The notes beneath the pieces were generated by a model. The model made no database searches. It was given only the letters and a program-made list of their open reading frames with translations, and was not told where the DNA came from. Positions 16,122 to 25,723 of a stretch of 64,000 nucleotides of DNA are shown piece after piece (within the stretch, counting starts at the first letter, position 1; each line of letters opens with the position of its first letter). This DNA comes from Baekduia alba. Lineage in GTDB: Bacteria > Actinomycetota > Thermoleophilia > Solirubrobacterales > Solirubrobacteraceae. Both the position numbers and the translations under genes were made by a program. The stretch covers positions 5,270,001 through 5,334,000 of the forward strand of contig NZ_CP114013.1 in NCBI RefSeq assembly GCF_028416635.1, given 5' to 3'.

Positions 16122-18137
16122 ATGCCATCCGAGTCCGAAGCCCCACGCCGCAGGGACGAGCGCCAACCGACGCCGTGGCGGGTCGAGGGCGCGCCCGAGC
16201 AGAAGTCGAAGGGCCCGATGGGGATGCCGCGCCCTCCCGGAGGCCGGCGCTTCCTGTACTTCGTCGCGGCGATCCTCGCGCTGAACTTCCTGTTCGCGTC
16301 GTTCGTGCCCAGCGACCCGGGCCGCATCTCGGTCCCGTACACGCAGTTCCTGGCCGAGGTCGACAAGAACAACGTCAAGGAGGTCACGTCCAAGGGCGAC
16401 GACATCCAGGGCGTCTTCAAGCAGAAGGTCGACCCGCAGGACTCCAAGAAGGACCCGGAGACCAAGTTCAAGACCTTCCGGCCGGCGTTCGCGCCGTCCA
16501 ACGACGAGCTGCTGTCCGAGCTGCGCACCAAGGGCGTGACGGTCAACGCCAAGCCGCTCGACAACGGCCGCTCGCTCTGGGCCGACGTCCTGCTGTTCTT
16601 CGGGCCGACGCTGCTGCTGGTCGGCATCTTCGTCTTCGCCGCGCGGCGCGCCGGCGGGGCGGGCGCCGGCGGGCTCGGCGGCCTGGGCCGCTCGCGCGCC
16701 AAGCGCTACGAGCCGGACAAGGGCGCGCGGACGACGTTCGCCGACGTCGCCGGCATCGACGAGGCCGAGGACGAGCTCGAGGAGGTCGTCGACTTCCTCA
16801 AGAACCCGGACAAGTACCGCTCGCTCGGGGCGATGATCCCCAAGGGCGTCCTGCTGTCCGGCCAGCCCGGCACGGGCAAGACGCTGCTGGCGCGCGCGGT
16901 GGCGGGCGAGGCCGACGTCCCGTTCTTCTCGATCAGCGCGAGCGAGTTCATCGAGATGGTCGTCGGCGTGGGCGCGTCGCGCGTGCGCGACCTCTTCACG
17001 CAGGCCAAGGCCGCGGCGCCGTCGATCATCTTCATCGACGAGCTCGACGCGATCGGGCGCCAGCGCGGCGGCGGCGCCTCGCTCGGCGGCCACGACGAGC
17101 GCGAGCAGACGCTCAACCAGATCCTGACCGAGATGGACGGGTTCACGGGCTCCGAGGGCGTCATCGTGCTCGCCTCGACCAACCGGCCCGACGTCCTGGA
17201 CTCCGCGCTGCTGCGCCCCGGGCGCTTCGACCGGCGCGTGACCGTCAACCCGCCCGACGTCGACGGGCGCGAGAAGATCCTGCAGGTCCACACGCGGTCG
17301 GTGCCGCTGGCCGACGACGTCGACCTCAAGGCGCTCGCCGCGACGACGCCGGGCATGGTCGGCGCCGACCTGCGCAACCTCGTCAACGAGGCCGCGCTGC
17401 TCGCCGCCAAGCGCGGCGCCGCCGAAGTGCACTCGGCCGACTTCTACAACGCCTTCGAGAAGATCGTGCTCGGCACCGAGCGGCGCATCACGCTGTCGCG
17501 CGAGGAGCGCGAGCGGACGGCGTACCACGAGGGCGGCCACGCGGTCCTCGGCATGCTCGAGCCGGGCGCCGACCCGGTCCGCAAGGTCTCGATCGTCCCG
17601 CGCGGGCGCGCGCTCGGCGTGACGTTCCAGTCGCCCGAGAGCGACCGCTACGGCTACGACACCGCCTACCTGCTCGGCCGCATCACCGGCGCGCTGGGCG
17701 GCCGCGCCGCCGAGGAGATCGTGTACGGGTCGGTCACCACCGGCGCCGAGTCCGACCTCCAGCAGGTCACCCAGATCGCCCGCTCGATGGTCGGCCGCTG
17801 GGGCATGTCGGACGAGATCGGCCTCGTGACCGTGATCGCCGACGAGCAGTACCCCGGCCAGTCCGACGGCAACTCCGAGGCGACGCGCGAGCTGATCGAC
17901 CGCGAGGTCCGCCGCATCGTCGACGAGTGCTACGACCGCGCCGTCTCCCAGCTGCGCGAGAACCGCTGGCGCCTGGACGGCCTGGCGAAGCAGCTGCTCG
18001 AGCGCGAGACCCTCGACGAGGGCGACGCCTACAGAGCCGCCGGCTTCGAACGCGGCGCCGCACCGGGCGACCGCCCACCGCACGGGATGCTCAAGGAGCC
18101 GTCGGTGTCGCCGCGCGACGCCGAGCAGCAGTCCTAG
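16122..18137 (+). CDS. ftsH: ATP-dependent zinc metalloprotease FtsH
   Basis: A 671-aa membrane-anchored AAA+ protease that degrades misfolded membrane proteins and short-lived regulators. Transmembrane helices lie at about 43-61 and 154-175, enclosing a roughly 90-residue extracytoplasmic domain. The AAA module has Walker A GQPGTGKT (247-254), Walker B IIFIDEL (302-308) and the SRH with the arginine finger in RPGRFDR. The zinc site is HEGGH (469-473). The protein lacks the long acidic C-terminal tail of some homologues. Its TAG stop shares CTAG with the convergent NIPSNAP gene. It is divergent from the rpf-like gene. Confidence 0.97.
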   Translation: MPSESEAPRRRDERQPTPWRVEGAPEQKSKGPMGMPRPPGGRRFLYFVAAILALNFLFASFVPSDPGRISVPYTQFLAEVDKNNVKEVTSKGDDIQGVFKQKVDPQDSKKDPETKFKTFRPAFAPSNDELLSELRTKGVTVNAKPLDNGRSLWADVLLFFGPTLLLVGIFVFAARRAGGAGAGGLGGLGRSRAKRYEPDKGARTTFADVAGIDEAEDELEEVVDFLKNPDKYRSLGAMIPKGVLLSGQPGTGKTLLARAVAGEADVPFFSISASEFIEMVVGVGASRVRDLFTQAKAAAPSIIFIDELDAIGRQRGGGASLGGHDEREQTLNQILTEMDGFTGSEGVIVLASTNRPDVLDSALLRPGRFDRRVTVNPPDVDGREKILQVHTRSVPLADDVDLKALAATTPGMVGADLRNLVNEAALLAAKRGAAEVHSADFYNAFEKIVLGTERRITLSREERERTAYHEGGHAVLGMLEPGADPVRKVSIVPRGRALGVTFQSPESDRYGYDTAYLLGRITGALGGRAAEEIVYGSVTTGAESDLQQVTQIARSMVGRWGMSDEIGLVTVIADEQYPGQSDGNSEATRELIDREVRRIVDECYDRAVSQLRENRWRLDGLAKQLLERETLDEGDAYRAAGFERGAAPGDRPPHGMLKEPSVSPRDAEQQS

Positions 18138-18442
18138 GCGTCCAGCACCGGTCGCAGGAACGTGCGCTCGTAGCGGCGCACGCAGCCCGACCGCTCACGG
18201 ATCTCGTCGGCGGCGACGAAGTCCGGGTCGACGCCGAACTTGGTGCGGTACTCCTCGTAGGCGGCGAGGCTGGGGAAGCTGAACAGCGCGTACGCGATGT
18301 CGCTGGCACCCTCCGACGGCAGGAAGTACCCGTGATGCGTCCCGCCAGACCGGTTGACGAGCGCGATCCACGCCCGCCCGAACCGCTCGAAGTCCTCCAA
18401 CTTGCCCGGATCGATCTCGTAGCGCAGGTGACAGGTGACCAT
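18134..18442 (-). CDS. NIPSNAP family protein
   Basis: A 102-aa dimeric alpha-beta-barrel (ferredoxin-like) protein of the NIPSNAP family; bacterial members have no settled function. The start chosen is the ATG at 18442 (MVTCHLRYEIDPGKLEDFERFGRAWIALVNRSGGTHHGYFLPSEG). The hexamer CAAGAT (18455-18450, minus) stands 7 nt before it, and HLRYEI begins the first beta strand of the family. An upstream ATG at 18451 would add MKH. The family core SDIAYALFSFPSLAAYEEYR is present. The gene overlaps the end of ftsH by the 4 bases CTAG. Confidence 0.85.
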   Translation of the reverse strand: MVTCHLRYEIDPGKLEDFERFGRAWIALVNRSGGTHHGYFLPSEGASDIAYALFSFPSLAAYEEYRTKFGVDPDFVAADEIRERSGCVRRYERTFLRPVLDA

Positions 18443-18555
18443 GTGCTTCATCTTGGCATGTGGGGCGGGGCGGGGGAGGCGGCGAGGGCGACGATGCGCG
18501 CAGCGACCTCGAGCCCGGCGCGTGGGCGGCGCGCGGGCTGTCGACGCGGCGCAGC

Positions 18556-18681
18556 GACTGCGGCGCGGTGACTGCGGCGCGGTGACGCCGGTGCGCGTGA
18601 TGCGAAGGCGCGGCGCGGTGCGGCCGACGCGGCGGCGGAGGCGGGTGGTGCTCCGGCGTCGGCGCGTGATCCGAAGGCGCG
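18556..18681. repeat. Short direct repeats in a gene-free stretch
   Basis: GACTGCGGCGCGGT occurs twice in tandem (18556-18569, 18570-18583). A 20-mer GCGCGTGATGCGAAGGCGCG (18593-18612) recurs with one change at 18662-18681. The interval 18443-18780 has no gene I can support on either strand; open frames across it are strings of Arg, Ala and Pro. Confidence 0.5.
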
Positions 18682-18718
18682 CAACTTCCGAGGTCCGGTG
18701 GCCGTTCTCTCAGTGACA

Positions 18719-18764
18719 GCGGCCGGGGTGTGATGAGTCCTCCCGATGAAGTCGCCCCGGCCGC
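18719..18764. repeat. 10-bp perfect inverted repeat before the GH gene
   Basis: GCGGCCGGGG (18719-18728) and CCCCGGCCGC (18755-18764) are perfect complements separated by 26 nt. The right arm ends 16 nt before the ATG at 18781. It could be an operator or a hairpin in the leader that limits ribosome access. No TAnnnT hexamer is visible at leaderless spacing here, so this gene is regulated differently from most. Confidence 0.45.
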
Positions 18765-18780
18765 CGTCCACTCCTCTCCC

Positions 18781-20133
18781 ATGTCTGCTCTCAACGCTCC
18801 CCTGCGGGCGGCGATCGTCGCTGCCCTGCTCCTGCTCACCGCCGCGGCGACCGCGCGGGCCTCGGCCCGTGCGCCGATGTACTTCGATGCCGGTCGTGCG
18901 GCGGTCGACGACTCGACGCGCGAGGCGACGCTCGAGCGGCTCGACTCGCTCGGCGTCCGCGCGCTGCGGCTGTCGCTGCCGTGGGCCGCGGTCGCGCCGG
19001 CGGCCACGTCCGCCACGAAGCCGGCGTTCGACGCGGCCGATCCCAATGCCTATGACTGGGGCGGCTACGGCCGCCTCGTCGACGCCGCCCACGCGCGCGG
19101 CTGGCGGATCCTCGTCACGTTCAGCGCGCCCGTCCCGAAGTGGGCGACGGCGGCCCACCGCGACCAGGTCACGCGCCCGAGCGCTCTGGAGTTCGGCGCG
19201 TTCGCGACCGCGGCCGGCCGGCGCCTCGGCGCCGCCGTCGACGCTTGGGGCATGTGGAACGAGCCCAACCACCCGCGCTTCCTGCTGCCGCAGTACGTCC
19301 ACGGCAAGCCCACCGCCCCGTCGCTGTACCGCGCGCTGCATCTCGCGGGCGTCCGCGGCCTCGAGGCCGCCGGCCAGGCCAAGGACACCATGTTGGGTGG
19401 CGAGACCGCGCCCGGCGGCGACCGCAAGCGCAGCGTCCCGCCGCTCCAGTTCCTGCGCGGCGTGTTGACGCCGGCCCACCCACCCAGCGCGCGCCTGCGG
19501 ATCGACGGCTGGGCCCACCACCCCTACGCCAACCGCCGCGGCCCGTTCTACGTCCCGCCCGACAAGGACAACGTGACGGTCGGGGTCATGCGCCGCCTGG
19601 AGTCCGCGCTCACCAAGGTCGGCCGCCCCGCGACCAAGGTCTGGGTCACCGAGTTCGGCGTCCAGTCCACGCCCGACACGACGCTCGGCGTCCCGCTCGC
19701 CCAGCAGGCCGAGTACCGCTCGATCTCCGAGCGCATCCTGCGCGCCGACCCGCGCGTCGCGGCGATGTCGCAGTACCTGCTGAACGACGACGCGGCGCTC
19801 AGCGGCTTCCAGTCCGGCCTCGTCACCGCGGCCGGCCGGGCGAAGCCGAGCCTCGACGAGTTCCGCCTCCCGCTGACGGTTCGCCGGACTGGCAGCACCG
19901 CGCTCTTGTGGGGGCTCGTGCGACCGGCGAGCATGGCCGGCGCAACCCACGTGGAGGTCCTCGTCCGAGACAAGTCCAGCGCCCACTCGACCGCCGTGAC
20001 CACCCGCCCGACCGACGGCGTCGGCGTCTGGACGGCGCGCCTGCCCTGGCGTTCGGGCCGGACCTGGCGCGTTCGCTGGACGGCGCCCGGCGGAGCGACG
20101 TACGTAGGACCCCCCGTCCGGGTGTACGGCTAG
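18781..20133 (+). CDS. Secreted glycoside-hydrolase-like protein with C-terminal beta domain
   Basis: A 450-aa protein. Signal peptide about 1-28 (APLRAAIVAALLLLTAAATARASA). A TIM-barrel-like domain follows, with MWNEPNHPRF (presumed acid/base Glu161) and KVWVTEFGVQ (presumed nucleophile Glu291), the layout of clan GH-A (GH5/GH39-like). The last 95 residues (RRTGSTALLWGLVRPASMAGATHVEVLVRDK onward) look like an Ig-like beta sandwich. Shares its plan with the shorter protein at 11391-12341. Substrate unknown. An in-frame ATG at 18733 would lengthen the n-region to an unusual degree. Confidence 0.82.
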   Translation: MSALNAPLRAAIVAALLLLTAAATARASARAPMYFDAGRAAVDDSTREATLERLDSLGVRALRLSLPWAAVAPAATSATKPAFDAADPNAYDWGGYGRLVDAAHARGWRILVTFSAPVPKWATAAHRDQVTRPSALEFGAFATAAGRRLGAAVDAWGMWNEPNHPRFLLPQYVHGKPTAPSLYRALHLAGVRGLEAAGQAKDTMLGGETAPGGDRKRSVPPLQFLRGVLTPAHPPSARLRIDGWAHHPYANRRGPFYVPPDKDNVTVGVMRRLESALTKVGRPATKVWVTEFGVQSTPDTTLGVPLAQQAEYRSISERILRADPRVAAMSQYLLNDDAALSGFQSGLVTAAGRAKPSLDEFRLPLTVRRTGSTALLWGLVRPASMAGATHVEVLVRDKSSAHSTAVTTRPTDGVGVWTARLPWRSGRTWRVRWTAPGGATYVGPPVRVYG

Positions 20134-20173
20134 CCACAGCGCAGGACACGAGCCCACACCCGCGAAAGGGAAC

Positions 20174-20190
20174 ATCCAATTCGGTTGGAT
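20174..20190. repeat. Small palindrome ATCCAA-n5-TTGGAT
   Basis: A 6-bp perfect inverted repeat with a 5-nt centre in the 118-bp gap between the GH gene and a small ORF. AT-rich for this DNA, so an operator or terminator remnant is possible. A TTGACG hexamer follows at 20218-20223. Confidence 0.3.
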
Positions 20191-20251
20191 GAGCGTAACC
20201 CGTAGTGCAGAACCCCGTTGACGGGTAGGACCCCCAACCGCAGCAGCGATC

Positions 20252-20476
20252 ATGCCCACCGACCTCCAGACCATGTACGCCACCGAAGTCCGACAGCACC
20301 TGCTGCTGCTCGGCGAGGAGCGCGTGCTGGCCCACGAGGCCGGGTTGGACCACGATCGGGCCTACATGGCCGACCTCGACGACGAGATCGCCACCTACCG
20401 CTCCGCCTACATGGGCGCCGTCGTCACCGAGATCGCGATGCTCCGCGCGCGCCTCGACGGCCCCCTCCAGGGCTAG
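20252..20476 (+). CDS. Hypothetical small protein, 74 aa
   Basis: No family recognised. Fully helical by appearance (MPTDLQTMYATEVRQHLLLLGEERVLAHEAGLDHDRAYMADLDDEIATYRSAYMGAVVTEIAMLRARLDG), acidic, soluble, with regularly spaced Leu and Ala suggesting a helical hairpin or dimer. Codon bias fits its neighbours. The gap before it contains the palindrome at 20174 and a TTGACG box (20218-20223) that could serve as a -35. Confidence 0.6.
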   Translation: MPTDLQTMYATEVRQHLLLLGEERVLAHEAGLDHDRAYMADLDDEIATYRSAYMGAVVTEIAMLRARLDGPLQG

Positions 20477-20584
20477 CACCGCGCGCACGCGTCCGCCGCC
20501 GGACCGGCCGCTGGCGCACCCGCGTTGAGCGACCCCCTCGAACGGTGAGGCTCCCCCAGCCGGCTCCGTGCCAGACTCTGGCGC

Positions 20585-21118
20585 TTGCGTGGGTCCGTCG
20601 TCATCATGATTGCCATCGCTGCGGGGGCGTGCGCCACCGGCGCCCCGGTCGCGAGCGCCGCGGCGCCGCCGGCTTCCTGCGCCGGCGCAGACGCCGTCGC
20701 GACGCCGGCCAACGTCGCGCAGACCCGCGCGGCGATCGCCTGCCTCATCGACGCCGCGCGCGCCGGCCGCGGCGCGCCCGCCCTCCGGCGCGACGCCAGG
20801 CTGCGCGTCGCCGCCCAGCGCTTCGCCGCCACGCTGGACCCGGCCAAGCCGCTGACGCACACGGGCTCCGGCGGCTCCAGCCCGCTCGATCGCGTCGCCA
20901 AGGCCGGCTACGGCCGCGGGACGTTCAGCGCCGGCGAGGCGCTCGGCCGCTCGACCGACGAGCTCGCCACCCCCACCGCGCGCGTCAAGGCGTGGCTCGC
21001 CGACCCGCAGCCGCGCCGCCTGCTGCTCAGCGCGAAGTACCGCGACGTCGGCATCGGCGTCGTGACGCGCGGCACGGTGACCACGTTCGTGGTCGACGTC
21101 GCGCGCCGCGACTCCTAG
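20585..21118 (+). CDS. Secreted CAP/SCP-domain protein
   Basis: A 177-aa exported protein. A short signal segment (VVIMIAIAAGACATGAPVASAA) is followed by a CAP (cysteine-rich secretory protein/SCP) domain: IDAARAGRGAPALRRDARLRVAAQRFAATLDPAKPLTHTGSGGSSPLDRVAKAGYGRGTFSAGEALG and AKYRDVGIGVVTRG near the end. Bacterial CAP proteins are extracellular and mostly uncharacterised. The TTG at 20585 is preferred because CAGACT ends 7 nt before it, the same leaderless spacing as elsewhere. The in-frame ATG at 20606 would leave a very short signal. It ends on a CTAG shared with the convergent regulator gene. Confidence 0.8.
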   Translation: MRGSVVIMIAIAAGACATGAPVASAAAPPASCAGADAVATPANVAQTRAAIACLIDAARAGRGAPALRRDARLRVAAQRFAATLDPAKPLTHTGSGGSSPLDRVAKAGYGRGTFSAGEALGRSTDELATPTARVKAWLADPQPRRLLLSAKYRDVGIGVVTRGTVTTFVVDVARRDS

Positions 21119-22290
21119 AGCGCAGGCGCCTCGGCCAGCTCGGCCGTCGCGCGCAGCGCGAGCGCCAGCTCGAAGCGCGCGTCCGGGTCGTCCAGCCGCG
21201 CGCCGAACAGGTCGCGCAGCTGCGCCATCCGGTAGCGCACGGTCTGCGGGTGCACGTGCAGGCGCTCGGCGACGCGCGTGACCTGGCCGGGCTCGTCGAG
21301 CCACGCGCGCAGCGTCTCGAGCAGCCGCGCGCGCGTGGAGTCGCGGACGTCGTCCAACGGCGCCAGCGCCCGCGCCGCGAGGTCGGCGGCCAGCGCGCCG
21401 TCGCCGTGCAGCAGCAGGTCGGGCAGGTGCTCGTCGGTGACCAGCGGGCTGGACGGCGGCAGGACCCCGCTCTCGACCAGCCCGAACGCGGCCTGCGCGC
21501 GCAGCAGCGACTGCGCCGCGAGCTCGAGCGCGACGGTCGGCCCCAGCGCCGCCGGCGCGCCGTCGAGCGCCGCCGTCAGCTCCGCGTGGCGGCCGGGCGC
21601 GTCGGCGTCGGGGACGAACGCGAGCGCCAGCTCCTGCTCGGCGGCCGCGATCGTCTCGCCCCCCAACCGCGACGCGAGCCGGTCGGCGTCCTCGGTCCGG
21701 GTGACGAGCCCCGCGACCGTCGCCGGCCGCGCCCAGACCGCGAGCTGCGCGAGGTCGCGCACGGCCTCGGGCCCCGCGTCGGGCTGCGCGAGCATCCGGA
21801 CCAGCGCGCGGCGGCGGCGCTGGCGCTCGGCCAGCGTGGCCGACTGCTCGGCCGCGTAGCCCTCGACCGACTCGGCCGAGATCCGGTCGATGTAGGAGAA
21901 GATCGCCGAGGCCAGCGAGTACAGGATCTCGGGCGGGAAGCCCGCGGCCTGGCCCGCGGCGACGCACCGCTCCCACGCGATCCGCGCGCCCAGGCGGTAG
22001 GCGGAGAGCAGGGCGTCGAGCGACCGTCCGGCGCGCATCTCGCCGCGCCCCAGCTCGACGTAGACCGCGCGCGTCGCGCTGTCGTCGGCGTGCGCCGGGT
22101 CGACGAGCGCCTCGACGAAGCGCCCGAGCGCGCGCTCGACGCCGAAGCGCAGGCCCTGCCCGAACGGCCCCTCCAGCGGGCGGCGGTACTCCGCGACCTC
22201 GCGGCCGATCGCGCCGATGATCTCGTCGGCCAGCCGCGGCAGCCCGGGGCGCAGCGCGTCCGCGAGCTCTGAGGGCAGGCGCTCGTCCAT
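21115..22290 (-). CDS. PucR-family helix-turn-helix regulator
   Basis: A 391-aa regulator. The C-terminal HTH_30 motif of PucR/CdaR proteins is clear: LLETLRAWLDEPGQVTRVAERLHVHPQTVRYRMAQLRDLFG. Upstream is a GGDEF-like degenerate sensor region (about 165-290), and the N-terminal 160 residues form a helical domain (RsbT-co-antagonist-like). It is transcribed away from the desaturase gene at 22376, which is the likeliest target. The hexamer TAGCCT (22304-22299, minus) ends 8 nt before the ATG. Confidence 0.88.
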   Translation of the reverse strand: MDERLPSELADALRPGLPRLADEIIGAIGREVAEYRRPLEGPFGQGLRFGVERALGRFVEALVDPAHADDSATRAVYVELGRGEMRAGRSLDALLSAYRLGARIAWERCVAAGQAAGFPPEILYSLASAIFSYIDRISAESVEGYAAEQSATLAERQRRRRALVRMLAQPDAGPEAVRDLAQLAVWARPATVAGLVTRTEDADRLASRLGGETIAAAEQELALAFVPDADAPGRHAELTAALDGAPAALGPTVALELAAQSLLRAQAAFGLVESGVLPPSSPLVTDEHLPDLLLHGDGALAADLAARALAPLDDVRDSTRARLLETLRAWLDEPGQVTRVAERLHVHPQTVRYRMAQLRDLFGARLDDPDARFELALALRATAELAEAPAL

Positions 22291-22375
22291 TTGTGTCGAG
22301 GCTACAGATATGGCGCACCTGGTTGTCTCTCAGCGGGCAACAAGCGCCACCCTTGAGCATTAACCTTCAGCTCGC
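22291..22375. promoter_or_regulatory. Divergent promoter region pucR-type gene / desaturase
   Basis: An 85-bp gap with TAGCCT (minus, 22304-22299) and TAACCT (plus, 22361-22366), each at leaderless spacing. Between them is TTGT-N13-ACAA and, outside it, GGCGC/GCGCC, a nested symmetric arrangement that could be the regulator's binding site (inference). Confidence 0.4.
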
Positions 22376-23281
22376 ATGTCCAGGGCTCAGCGCAACACCA
22401 ACCTGGCGGCGGTCATCATCCCGCTGCTCGCCTTCTTCGCCGCGATCGTCCTGCTGTGGAACAAGGTCGTCGGCTGGAACGACCTCCTGCTGCTGGCGAT
22501 CCTCTACGTGTTGACCGGCCTCGGCATCACGGTCGGCTTCCACCGGATGCTCACGCACCGCTCGTTCCAGACCTCGAAGGCCGTGGAGCGCACCTTCGCG
22601 GTCCTCGGCTCGCTGGCCGTGCAGGGTTCGGTGATCCAATGGGTGTCGGACCACCGCAAGCATCACGCGCACACCGACGAGGAGGGCGACCCGCACTCGC
22701 CGCACGCCGGGTTCGCGGGCGGCGGCGTGAAGGGCACGCTCAAGGGCCTCTTCCACGCCCACGTCGGCTGGATCCTCACCGAGGAGGGCGGCGCGGCCCG
22801 CGCGCAGTACGCCAAGGACCTCGTCGAGGACCGCGGGATGCGGCGCATCAGCGACAACTTCCACTGGCTCGTGCTCCTGTCGCTGGCGATCCCGGCCGCC
22901 GGCGGCTTCGCGCTCAGCGGCGGCTCGTGGAAGGGCGCGGCCACCGGGCTGCTGTGGGGCGGCCTGGTCCGGATCTTCCTGCTGCACCACGTGACGTGGT
23001 CGATCAACTCGATCTGCCACTTCGTCGGGACGCGGCGCTTCGACGTCGACGACCACTCGACCAACGTCTTCTGGCTGGCGCTGCCCTCCTTCGGCGAGGC
23101 CTGGCACCACAACCACCACACGTTCCCGCGCTCCGCGCAGCACGGCCTCAAGCGCTGGGAGCGCGCGATGGACCCCTCGGCCGGCGTCATCTGGGCGCTG
23201 GAGCGCCTCGGCCTGGTCTGGAACGTCGTCCGGATCACGCCCGAGCGGCAGGCCGAGAAGACCCTCACGCAGCAGGTTTAA
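22376..23281 (+). CDS. Membrane fatty-acid (acyl-CoA) desaturase
   Basis: A 301-aa integral membrane di-iron desaturase. All three histidine boxes are present: HRMLTH (HxxxxH), HRKHH (HxxHH) and HHNHH (HxxHH), plus the additional conserved HHVTW. Hydrophobic pairs flank them (VIIPLLAFFAAIVLLW, LLLAILYVLTGLGITVGF). It should introduce a cis double bond, probably delta-9, into acyl chains to tune membrane fluidity. Divergent from a PucR-type regulator; TAACCT ends 9 nt before the ATG. Confidence 0.93.
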   Translation: MSRAQRNTNLAAVIIPLLAFFAAIVLLWNKVVGWNDLLLLAILYVLTGLGITVGFHRMLTHRSFQTSKAVERTFAVLGSLAVQGSVIQWVSDHRKHHAHTDEEGDPHSPHAGFAGGGVKGTLKGLFHAHVGWILTEEGGAARAQYAKDLVEDRGMRRISDNFHWLVLLSLAIPAAGGFALSGGSWKGAATGLLWGGLVRIFLLHHVTWSINSICHFVGTRRFDVDDHSTNVFWLALPSFGEAWHHNHHTFPRSAQHGLKRWERAMDPSAGVIWALERLGLVWNVVRITPERQAEKTLTQQV

Positions 23282-23301
23282 GACATCTGAGTCGGCCGCG
23301 C

Positions 23302-23351
23302 TAAGATCCTCTGGACCGTTGCAGAAGCAACGATTCGCGGACCAAAGGATC
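23302..23351 (+). promoter_or_regulatory. Promoter and folded leader of lon
   Basis: TAAGAT (23302-23307) fits the local -10 consensus. Downstream is a hairpin CGTTGC-AGAA-GCAACG (23317-23332). GATCCTCTGG (23305-23314) can pair with CCAAAGGATC (23342-23351) with one mismatch, and this right arm contains the ribosome site AAAGGA before the GTG at 23356. If the -10 call is right, much of the left arm lies at or before the transcription start, so only the inner hairpin is certain to be in the RNA. Confidence 0.4.
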
Positions 23352-23355
23352 CTCA

Positions 23356-25659
<2,304 letters not shown>

Positions 25660-25708
25660 TCGGATGATGCGATCGCGCCGGGACCTGGCGGTCCCGGCGC
25701 GGCGCGCA

Positions 25709-25714
25709 TAGGCT
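25709..25714 (+). promoter_or_regulatory. -10 element TAGGCT
   Basis: TAGGCT ends 9 nt before the GTG at 25724 and decides that start over the ORF that opens at 25714. Confidence 0.45.
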
Positions 25715-25723
25715 TGCGCGGCT

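Noticed and set aside
23282-23355. HspR-type HAIR operator at lon
   Set aside because: No CTTGAGT-N7-ACTCAAG-like inverted repeat is present.
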